Positions 1-5,552 of a DNA stretch of 6,189 nucleotides are shown here, piece after piece. The stretch is from Bacteroidales bacterium. Its GTDB lineage: Bacteria > Bacteroidota > Bacteroidia > Bacteroidales > VadinHA17. The notes under the pieces are model-generated. The model worked only from the letters and a program-made list of their open reading frames with translations. It was not told where the DNA came from and ran no database searches. The stretch covers positions 44,658 through 50,846 of the forward strand of contig PMEC01000243.1 in the NCBI GenBank assembly GCA_003155705.1. Direction: 5' to 3'. The position numbers and the translations under genes were made by a program. Each line of letters begins with the position of its first letter. The first letter of the stretch is position 1.

Positions 1-329
1 TCCGGATGTTCATCCATGAATGATACCAAAGGATCTGTCCAGCCCGGAGTCACCTCAATATCTGAATTAAGCAGGATAAAGTACTCAGCACTGATTTTCT
101 GAAGGGCAAGATTATAACCTCCGGCAAATCCATAATTCTTATCGAGTCTGATAAGTTTTACTGTAGGAAAATTGTTTTCTACCCACTCTGCCGACCCGTC
201 TGTAGAACCGTTATCAGCTACAAAGATTTCTGTTCCCGGTGATGATGAATTCGTTACCGCAACCCCAAGAAATTTCTTCAGGTAACTTATACCGTTCCAA
301 CTGAGTATGACAATTGCGACTTTAGCCAT
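1..329 (-). CDS. Family 2 glycosyltransferase, N-terminal part only (runs off the left edge)
   Basis: The visible 109 codons begin with ATG at 329 and stay open to the window edge, so the C-terminal part is missing. The sequence is a typical GT-A fold start. It has a first beta strand MAKVAIVILSWNG (residues 1-13), a nucleotide-sugar binding segment VADNGSTDGS (37-46), the NYGFAGGYN segment (65-73) common in rhamnosyl- and galactofuranosyl-type GT2 enzymes, and LLNSD (86-90), which stands in the place of the metal-binding DxD. Family members transfer a sugar from a nucleotide donor at the cytoplasmic face of the membrane, usually for LPS, capsule or exopolysaccharide. The donor and acceptor cannot be read here. 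The start overlaps the last 8 bases of the acyltransferase gene, pointing to translational coupling and to an envelope role. The GT2 family call is secure; the substrate is unknown. Confidence 0.93.
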   Translation of the reverse strand, partial: MAKVAIVILSWNGISYLKKFLGVAVTNSSSPGTEIFVADNGSTDGSAEWVENNFPTVKLIRLDKNYGFAGGYNLALQKISAEYFILLNSDIEVTPGWTDPLVSFMDEHP

Positions 330-1206
330 ATTGCAGCTCCGATTTATGCTTCCACCGGCGATGGCTCCAGATCCAGTACTCCGGTTTTTCGATGATTAAT
401 TCTTCAAGTTTTCGCACATGTGCCTCAGTGACTGCATATTTCGGCAAACCTTTCGTATGATCAAAAAGCAGTTCAAGGGTAAGGTGATAATGTCCTCTCT
501 TAATTTTCTGATTTTTGAAAAAGACGACAGCCATGTCATATTTTGCAGCAATTTTCTCAGCTCCCAGGTAAACCGGTGTTTCCTGGTTTAGGAACTGAGT
601 CCAGTATTTAATATCACCTTTTGCCGGGGTCTGATCAGAAATAAAAGCGTAAAGTGTACTTATTCCTTTTTTCCTGTTACTAATAATTTCCCTGACTACA
701 TTCGACATCGGAGTAAGAGACATTCCGTATTTGACTCTCAGTCCGTTCATAAACCTGTCGAACATAGTGTTTGTAAGGGGTTTATATATTGAAACACAAT
801 TAATATCTGTAAAAAGAGGGAATGAAGTCATCCATTCCCAGTTGTTATAATGACCACAGATCGCAACAACATCCCTTCCTTCATCCTGGATTCTCCTGAT
901 GATCTCAGGGTTAGTGATTGTGAAACGTTTTTTTAACGATCTCGTACTCATGTGTTCGAGTTTTAATGTCTCAACTATTATGTCGGCTAAATGTTTATAG
1001 AATCTTTTTTCAATACTCCTGAGTTCATCAGGACTCTTTTCCGGGAAAGCATTCTTCAGATTGATTGCAACATCTTTTCTCCTGTAGGATGGAAAATAAT
1101 ACAGAACCAGAAAAATCAAATACGCTAACAGGTATAGAATACTCAAAGGAAGGAGAGTGACAATCCAGCTTATTCCGTAAAACAGATAAAATCCAATTGC
1201 TCCCAT
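322..1206 (-). CDS. LpxL/HtrB-family lysophospholipid (lipid A type) acyltransferase
   Basis: This 294-residue protein has the usual length and architecture of the LpxL/LpxM/HtrB acyltransferases, inner-membrane enzymes that add a secondary acyl chain to lipid A precursors from acyl-ACP. A long hydrophobic stretch at residues 4-38 is the N-terminal membrane anchor. It is followed by YRRKDVAINLKNAFPEKS (41-58), matching the family's R..V..NL..aFPe segment. The catalytic HX4E is GHYNNWEW, with H119 and E124. Downstream are YKP (141-143), a DQTP block (191-194) and PVYLG (211-215), corresponding to the conserved later motifs, and a Trp/Arg-rich end PEYWIWSHRRWKH (275-287). It starts 9 bp after the suhB-like stop and its stop lies inside the glycosyltransferase start, so it sits mid-operon. 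Bacteroidota carry several paralogues, some of which may acylate other lipids, so no specific lpx symbol is assigned. The family is certain; the exact acceptor is inferred. Confidence 0.92.
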   Translation of the reverse strand: MGAIGFYLFYGISWIVTLLPLSILYLLAYLIFLVLYYFPSYRRKDVAINLKNAFPEKSPDELRSIEKRFYKHLADIIVETLKLEHMSTRSLKKRFTITNPEIIRRIQDEGRDVVAICGHYNNWEWMTSFPLFTDINCVSIYKPLTNTMFDRFMNGLRVKYGMSLTPMSNVVREIISNRKKGISTLYAFISDQTPAKGDIKYWTQFLNQETPVYLGAEKIAAKYDMAVVFFKNQKIKRGHYHLTLELLFDHTKGLPKYAVTEAHVRKLEELIIEKPEYWIWSHRRWKHKSELQYG

Positions 1207-1215
1207 AATACCTGT

Positions 1216-2013
1216 CTATCTTTTTGGCATAAATTTACTTACAATTTCAAGAAATTCATTATAAACCAGGTTATTTGCAGCAACTATTTCCATTCCTGTC
1301 AGGCTTTTTTCATTGCCGAAAAAATCGCTTACTATACCTCCTGCTTCTCTTACGAGGATTGTTCCGGCAGCCACGTCCCACGGGTTTAAACCATACTCAT
1401 AAAAGGCTTCAAACCGGCCACATGCAACATAAGCCAGGTCAATGGAAGCCGAGCCCATTCGTCGGACACCCTGGCTGTTTCTTAAGAAATATTCGAAGCT
1501 TTTCAGGTAGTCTTTCAGCCTGCCGAAATCTTTATAAGGAAACCCGGTAGCAATCAGGCTATTGGAGAGATCAGCTGATAAAGATACATTTATCTTTTTC
1601 CCATTGAGCCAGGCTCCGCCATTTTTCCAGGCAGAGAATATTTCTTTTCCACCAGCTTCAAAAACGATTCCTGCTATTACATCGTCGTATTCACTTAGAG
1701 CAATGCTTATTGAGAAGGGATGCAGTCTATGAAGAAAATTGGTTGTGCCATCAAGCGGGTCAATAATCCAGCAGAATTTAGCTCCCTTCTTAGGAGAGGT
1801 CCCTTCTTCCGCAAGAATACCTGCTTCTGGCAAAAGCCTGCCCAGTTTTTCAATCAGCATCTTTTCCGCTCCGATATCAACATAGCTCACATAATCATGA
1901 AGCCCTTTGGTTTTCGTAAGGTTTTTATTGAATCGTTCAGATTCCTTCATAATAAAAGCTGCAGTTTCTGCCGCAATATCCTCAACCTTACTGCAAATAT
2001 CTTTCAGATCCAT
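1216..2013 (-). CDS. suhB: Inositol monophosphatase family protein (SuhB type)
   Basis: This 265-residue protein is close in length to E. coli SuhB (about 267). It carries the complete metal-dependent phosphatase signature: AEEGT (68-72, with E70 as metal ligand), WIIDPLDGTTNF (82-93, with D85 and D88 as metal ligands), and the C-terminal NPWDVAAGTILVREAGG (210-226, with D213). GSASIDLAYVACGRFEAFYE (187-206) is the usual substrate-side segment. Family members hydrolyse myo-inositol-1-phosphate or related sugar and nucleotide phosphates in the cytosol with Mg2+. SuhB in gamma-proteobacteria also binds the NusA/NusG antitermination complex; whether that applies here cannot be seen. The ATG at 2013 lies 3 bp after the mtaB stop, so it is almost certainly co-transcribed with mtaB and possibly coupled in translation. 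A CysQ-like role (3'-phosphoadenosine 5'-phosphate hydrolysis) is a possible alternative. The family call is firm; the symbol is a best fit. Confidence 0.9.
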   Translation of the reverse strand: MDLKDICSKVEDIAAETAAFIMKESERFNKNLTKTKGLHDYVSYVDIGAEKMLIEKLGRLLPEAGILAEEGTSPKKGAKFCWIIDPLDGTTNFLHRLHPFSISIALSEYDDVIAGIVFEAGGKEIFSAWKNGGAWLNGKKINVSLSADLSNSLIATGFPYKDFGRLKDYLKSFEYFLRNSQGVRRMGSASIDLAYVACGRFEAFYEYGLNPWDVAAGTILVREAGGIVSDFFGNEKSLTGMEIVAANNLVYNEFLEIVSKFMPKR

Positions 2014-2016
2014 ATT

Positions 2017-3321
2017 CTAATTTATTATATCAACAGTTAATCTTCCGGATTCAGCTATACCGGCTATCCTGACCTTAATAACCTCTCCTGCCAGTTTTGA
2101 CTGCCAGGGAGATTCAACTCTCAGATAATTCTCTGTAAATCCCGTGATCATACCTTCGTTTTTTGTCGTTTCAAACAGCACTTCTGCCTGTTCACCTATA
2201 TTCATCTGGCTGAATTCCAGATGTTTGCTCTCAGAAAGGTCAATCAGGGTTTTACTTCTTTTCTCTTTTGTGGCATGAGTTACTGCGCTAGGTAAAGCTG
2301 CCGCAATCGTTCCTGGCCGGGGGGAATATGAAAAGACATGAAGATATGACAGTGGCTGATTTTCCAGAAATAAACGGGTAGCCTCAAAATCGATTTCATT
2401 TTCACCCGGAAAACCTACAATAACATCTGCACCTACACCTGCATACGGAACCTGGTTTCTGATTTTTTCGACTATTTTGGCAAAATGTTCGATTTTATAA
2501 CGTCTCCTCATGAGGCCAAGGATTTTGTTATTTCCGCTTTGCAAAGGAATATGAAAATGAGGCAGAAGTTTTTTGTTTTCAGCTACCATCTCAATCAGAT
2601 CATCACCTATAAGATTGGGCTCAATAGATGATAATCTTATCCTTTCAATCCCATCAGTTTTTATGAGCGCCCCGAGAAGGTTGACAAATGATTCACCTGT
2701 CGATTTTCCGAAATCTCCGATATTAACCCCTGTGAGCACAATCTCTCTTATTCCTTTGGCGGCAATCTTTTTTGCATCTTCAACAATTGAATCTATTCCG
2801 GGATTCCTGCTTTTTCCCCTTGCCATTGGGATAGTGCAATAAGCACAACCATAGTCACATCCATCCTGAATCTTAAGGAAGGACCTGGTCCTGTCTCCTA
2901 TTGAATATGACGGACTGAAGCTTTCCGATGAAGGAAGATCGGATGAGTGTATTTCCGCACTTTTATTTTTTTTATGGTTGGCAATATATTTTGGAAGATC
3001 AAATTTTTCATATGTTCCCAGTACCAGGTCAACGCCCGGGATTGACGATATTTCCTGAGGTTTGAGCTGGGCATAACACCCGACAACAGCAATGAATGCG
3101 TGAGGCGATCTGTTAATGAATCGTTTAACTGCCTGCCTGCACTTTTTATCAGCAATATCTGTTACAGAACATGTATTGATTATATAAATATCGGCATTTT
3201 CAGCAGCTGATACTCTTTCAAACATCTCTTCCGGAAATGACCTGGAGATAGTCGATGTCTCGGCAAAATTCAGTTTACAACCGAGAGTGTGGAATGCAAT
3301 TTTTTTTCTGATTTCTGACAT
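2017..3321 (-). CDS. mtaB: tRNA (N6-threonylcarbamoyladenosine(37)-C2)-methylthiotransferase MtaB
   Basis: This is a radical SAM methylthiotransferase that converts t6A at position 37 of ANN-decoding tRNAs to ms2t6A. The N-terminal MTTase domain has the three auxiliary-cluster cysteines: C15 in TLGCKLNFAE, C51 in NTCSVTDIADKK, and C82 in VVGCYAQ. The radical SAM domain begins with FLKIQDGCDYGCAYCTIP, giving the CxxxCxxC cysteines C155, C159 and C162. LTGVNIGDFG (196-205), HIPLQSGNNKIL (257-268), and VGFPGENEIDF (302-312) follow in family order. A C-terminal TRAM RNA-binding domain occupies about 373-432. The LGCKLN and VNIGDFG variants, together with the 434-residue length, favour MtaB over MiaB or RimO. 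The Ser-rich linker at 118-140 is unremarkable. An in-frame TGA lies 12 bases (four codons) upstream of the ATG at 3321, which fixes the start. It leads the mtaB-suhB-acyltransferase-GT2 cluster. Confidence 0.96.
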   Translation of the reverse strand: MSEIRKKIAFHTLGCKLNFAETSTISRSFPEEMFERVSAAENADIYIINTCSVTDIADKKCRQAVKRFINRSPHAFIAVVGCYAQLKPQEISSIPGVDLVLGTYEKFDLPKYIANHKKNKSAEIHSSDLPSSESFSPSYSIGDRTRSFLKIQDGCDYGCAYCTIPMARGKSRNPGIDSIVEDAKKIAAKGIREIVLTGVNIGDFGKSTGESFVNLLGALIKTDGIERIRLSSIEPNLIGDDLIEMVAENKKLLPHFHIPLQSGNNKILGLMRRRYKIEHFAKIVEKIRNQVPYAGVGADVIVGFPGENEIDFEATRLFLENQPLSYLHVFSYSPRPGTIAAALPSAVTHATKEKRSKTLIDLSESKHLEFSQMNIGEQAEVLFETTKNEGMITGFTENYLRVESPWQSKLAGEVIKVRIAGIAESGRLTVDIIN

Positions 3322-3382
3322 CAGGTTATGATCTCATGAGGTCTCTTGCTCCTGAAAGTTAACGGTTTTTATTTATCTATCT

Positions 3383-4720
3383 TCATAAAAGTTTGCTTGC
3401 GAGTTCGGCAAGGAAACTTCGTTCTCCTTTTACCAGGTTAACATGGGCAAATATGTCCTGCCCTTTCATTTTGTCGGAGAGGTAGCTCAACCCGTTGGAA
3501 GCGGTATCGAGATATGGTGAATCAATCTGCTCAATATCTCCGGTAAACACCATTTTGGTACCCTCACCGGCTCTGGTTATAATCGTTTTAATTTCGTGTG
3601 GTGTAAGATTCTGAGCTTCATCGACAATGAAGAAGATGCTTGAAAGACTTCTTCCCCTGATATATGCCAGCGGAGTAATAACCAGCTTTTCCTCTTTCAT
3701 CATATCGTTAATACGCAGAAATTCAGGACTCTGGTGGCTAAATTTATGCTTTATTACAGTTAGGTTATCGAAGAGTGGCTGCATGTATGGGTCCATCTTG
3801 TCCTTGACATCCCCCGGAAGAAAACCAAGGTCGCGGTTAGCAAGAGGAACGATTGGTCTGGCAAGGAATATCTGCTTATATCTTTTGTGTTGCTGCAATG
3901 CTGCAGCCAGTGCAAGTAATGTCTTTCCTGTGCCGGCTTTCCCGGTTAAAGAGACAAGCTGGACATCGGGGTTTGAAAGAGCTTCCAGAGCAAAGGTCTG
4001 CTCTGCATTTCTGGGGTCTATCCCGTAGGTAGTCTGTTTCATCACCCTGTTTATAAACTTATTAACAGGGTTGTAATGAGCAAGGGCGCTTGCTCCGTTA
4101 TTCTTCAGGATGTAGAATTTATGTCCTGTCAGTTCGGCATCCAGCTTAAATTCACAAGCGTTTACTCCCTCGGGCAGTTCATAAAGTTTGTTTATAAGAT
4201 TCTGATCGACCCCTTCCAGGGTTTTAATTCCTTTATAGAGGTCGTCGATATTTGCCACCTTGTCGTTCTCATAATCCTGAGCAATGATTCCCAGAGATTT
4301 AGCCTTCATCCTAAGGTTGATATCTTTTGTAATAAGCACTACAGCTTTGTCCTTATTGGATGTGGTTACATAATCTGCAATCGCAAGTATCCTGTGGTCG
4401 GGACTTTTCTCCGGAAAGGACTGGTTAACTTTCTCTGAGAATTCCCTTCCTGTTTCAATGTGAAGATTTCCAAGGTTTTCACCCAGAGGGATGTTCGCTG
4501 TCAAAAGCATATCACCAGATAATTTGTCAAGTTCCCTTGTGAATTCACGCGCATGAAAATTTATAAGGTCATTCCCTCTTTTGAACTTGTCAAGTTCCTC
4601 AAGGACAACAATAGGAATGATAACATCATTTTCTTCAAAATTGTAAATGCATTTATAATCGTGAAGCAAAACGTTGGTATCTATTATAAATAGTTTTTTA
4701 TTATGTTTCTTTTTCATCAT
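3383..4720 (-). CDS. phoH: PhoH family protein with N-terminal PIN domain (PhoH2-type RNA helicase/ribonuclease)
   Basis: This two-domain protein of 445 residues matches the usual PIN-PhoH length. The PIN domain (about 9-150) shows FIIDTNVLL (D14, N16), VVLEELDKFK (E41/E42), SPDHRILA (D108) and ITKDINLR (D133). These are the acidic residues expected of an active Mg2+-dependent endoribonuclease. The PhoH ATPase domain (about 232-445) has Walker A GKAGTGKT (260-267), the ARPIVPLANRDLGFLPGD block (287-304) typical of PhoH, Walker B FIVDEAQN (364-371), and the sensor FTGDIEQID (392-400). R434 in GERSFLAELASKLL is a likely arginine finger. Studied PhoH2 proteins unwind and cleave RNA in the cytosol. 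There is no separate antitoxin-like gene beside it. Two consecutive ATG codons (4720 and 4717) could serve as the start, and the outer one is used here. The gene is followed after 61 bp by mtaB. It is divergent from the nitroreductase gene and has a promoter-like box about 67 bp upstream. Confidence 0.95.
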   Translation of the reverse strand: MMKKKHNKKLFIIDTNVLLHDYKCIYNFEENDVIIPIVVLEELDKFKRGNDLINFHAREFTRELDKLSGDMLLTANIPLGENLGNLHIETGREFSEKVNQSFPEKSPDHRILAIADYVTTSNKDKAVVLITKDINLRMKAKSLGIIAQDYENDKVANIDDLYKGIKTLEGVDQNLINKLYELPEGVNACEFKLDAELTGHKFYILKNNGASALAHYNPVNKFINRVMKQTTYGIDPRNAEQTFALEALSNPDVQLVSLTGKAGTGKTLLALAAALQQHKRYKQIFLARPIVPLANRDLGFLPGDVKDKMDPYMQPLFDNLTVIKHKFSHQSPEFLRINDMMKEEKLVITPLAYIRGRSLSSIFFIVDEAQNLTPHEIKTIITRAGEGTKMVFTGDIEQIDSPYLDTASNGLSYLSDKMKGQDIFAHVNLVKGERSFLAELASKLL

Positions 4721-4786
4721 TAAGTAATTTATAATCAGTTCACTACGCTACAAACATCGTTACTTTTCATCGGATCTAAAATTAAC

Positions 4787-4794
4787 CAAAATTA
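4787..4794 (-). promoter_or_regulatory. Candidate Bacteroidota -7 box upstream of phoH
   Basis: Read on the minus strand this is TAATTTTG, a full match to the Bacteroidota TAnnTTTG -7 consensus. It lies about 67 bp before the phoH ATG, which would give a leader of roughly 60 nt. No clear TTG -33 element is present at the usual 19-21 bp distance, so the assignment rests on one box in AT-rich DNA and could be chance. Confidence 0.35.
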
Positions 4795-4805
4795 AAGATA
4801 TATTT

Positions 4806-4821
4806 TTATATAATTTTAAAG
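4806..4821 (+). repeat. 16-bp direct repeat, copy 1, in the phoH/nitroreductase divergent gap
   Basis: TTATATAATTTTAAAG occurs here and again, identically, at 4893-4908, with the two copies starting 87 bp apart. Each copy contains TATAAT, and each is followed 11-12 bp later by GCAT. The whole 4721-4937 gap is very AT-rich. The copies could be duplicated promoter or regulator-binding DNA, but low sequence complexity makes coincidence more likely than the length alone suggests. Confidence 0.6.
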
Positions 4822-4892
4822 GACTATTGGTTAGCATGAATAAGATATTCAAAATCGCTTGAAAATCAATGAAATTATATGTATGAATTAAG

Positions 4893-4908
4893 TTATATAA
4901 TTTTAAAG
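4893..4908 (+). repeat. 16-bp direct repeat, copy 2, ending 29 bp before the nitroreductase start
   Basis: This is an exact copy of the element at 4806-4821. It lies immediately upstream of the weak -7 candidate and the nitroreductase ATG, so if functional it would most likely concern expression of that gene. No dyad symmetry typical of a repressor operator is evident beyond the AT-rich core. Confidence 0.6.
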
Positions 4909-4912
4909 TATG

Positions 4913-4920
4913 TTATTTTG
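4913..4920 (+). promoter_or_regulatory. Weak candidate -7 box before the nitroreductase gene
   Basis: TTATTTTG matches TAnnTTTG except at the second base and ends 17 bp before the ATG at 4938. It sits directly downstream of the second copy of the 16-bp repeat. No -33 TTG is visible. Position fits a short-leader promoter, but the match is imperfect. Confidence 0.25.
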
Positions 4921-4937
4921 CATCAAAACTGAACAAA

Positions 4938-5462
4938 ATGGAACTTTTCGAAGGATTGTTATCAAGGCGCAGCATAAGGAAATATACAGGTGAGAAAATA
5001 GATGAGGAGACAATCAGGTCGATGATAAAAGCCGGCATGTATGCTCCATCGGCAAATAACAGGCGTCCATGGCATTTTATCATTGTTGATGAGAAGGAAA
5101 TTATGAATTCTATTATGAAGGTTCATCCATATTCATCTATGCTTTCAGAAGCCAGTCATGCTATTATTGTCTGCGGTGATGAAAAGTTGCAAAACGGTCC
5201 CGGATACTATGTTATTGATTGCTCGGCTGCAACGCAGAATATCCTTCTGGCAGCTCATGCCCTTGGATTTGGAGCAGTCTGGCTGGGAGTTGAACCAAGA
5301 AGTGAAAGAAAGAGTGCAATTAAAAAGATATTCGGACTACCGGAACATATACATCCGGTCTCAATAATTTCTATTGGTGTACCGGTTAAGATCTCTGAAA
5401 AAATACCTTCCAGGTTTGAACCTGAGAAGATAAGGAAGAACAAGTGGAATGAAAAAAGTTGA
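4938..5462 (+). CDS. Nitroreductase family protein (small FMN-dependent oxidoreductase)
   Basis: This 174-residue protein is a compact member of the NADH/FMN nitroreductase fold, which works as a homodimer with FMN bound at the subunit interface. RRSIRKYTGEKI (10-21) is the N-terminal FMN phosphate-binding signature, YAPSANNRRPWHFIIV (35-50) is the second FMN-contacting block, and ATQNILLAAHALGFGAVWLG (98-117) is the conserved helix and glycine-rich segment near the flavin. HPVSIISIGVP (139-149) is the expected final strand. The native substrate of such proteins is rarely known; they reduce nitroaromatics, quinones or other electrophiles with NAD(P)H. The ATG at 4938 follows a short A-rich leader without a Shine-Dalgarno sequence, as is usual in Bacteroidota. 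The stop codon falls in the first unit of an 8-bp tandem repeat. Expression is probably from its own promoter in the divergent gap. The family is certain and the specific activity unknown. Confidence 0.94.
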   Translation: MELFEGLLSRRSIRKYTGEKIDEETIRSMIKAGMYAPSANNRRPWHFIIVDEKEIMNSIMKVHPYSSMLSEASHAIIVCGDEKLQNGPGYYVIDCSAATQNILLAAHALGFGAVWLGVEPRSERKSAIKKIFGLPEHIHPVSIISIGVPVKISEKIPSRFEPEKIRKNKWNEKS

Positions 5463-5502
5463 AAAGTTGAAAAGTTGAGAAGTTGAAAGGTTGCAAGAGT
5501 TG
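5454..5502 (+). repeat. 8-bp tandem repeat (AAAAGTTG) beginning at the nitroreductase stop codon
   Basis: Three perfect AAAAGTTG units (5454-5461, 5462-5469, 5470-5477) are followed by AGAAGTTG, AAAGGTTG and a 9-base CAAGAGTTG. Divergence increases away from the gene. The TGA stop at 5460-5462 is formed at the junction of units one and two, so changes in copy number further downstream would not alter the protein. Every unit boundary supplies TGA in some frame. Similar GTTGAAAA-type intergenic repeats are, from memory, common in Bacteroidales genomes; that is unverified here. Confidence 0.85.
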
Positions 5503-5524
5503 AAGTAAACGTGAGAATGGAGAG

Positions 5525-5543
5525 ACCTCACACCTCACACCCT
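5525..5543 (+). repeat. Short 7-bp tandem repeat (ACCTCAC) just before folC
   Basis: Two exact ACCTCAC units (5525-5531 and 5532-5538) and a partial third (ACCCT) lie between the 8-bp repeat array and the folC start. The array is too short to be convincing alone. Its closeness to a second, different-period repeat in the same 90-bp gap suggests that this spacer is repeat-derived. Confidence 0.5.
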
Positions 5544-5552
5544 GAATAAACC

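Noticed and set aside
1275..2040. Plus-strand frames of 91 and 106 codons opposite the suhB-like gene
   Set aside because: They are antisense to a gene with all family motifs intact, have no domain and no upstream signals.
2573..3155. Extra frames on both strands within mtaB, which could suggest a frameshift or a nested gene
   Set aside because: The mtaB frame is continuous from start to TRAM domain with all six cysteines present, so these are out-of-frame shadows.
3328..3341. Small palindrome around CTCATGAG in the phoH-mtaB gap, considered as a terminator or operator
   Set aside because: The stem is very short, has a mismatch when extended, and no T-run follows it on the minus strand.
3627..4438. 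Two plus-strand open frames of 133 and 120 codons opposite phoH
   Set aside because: They lie wholly antisense to a complete, motif-rich phoH gene, show no recognisable domain, and have cysteine-, serine- and leucine-rich composition typical of shadow frames.
4721..4937. Divergent gap considered for a riboswitch, tRNA or other small RNA gene
   Set aside because: It is strongly AT-rich with no stable stem-loops, no GC-rich conserved core and no tRNA-like elements. Only repeats and promoter-like boxes are visible.
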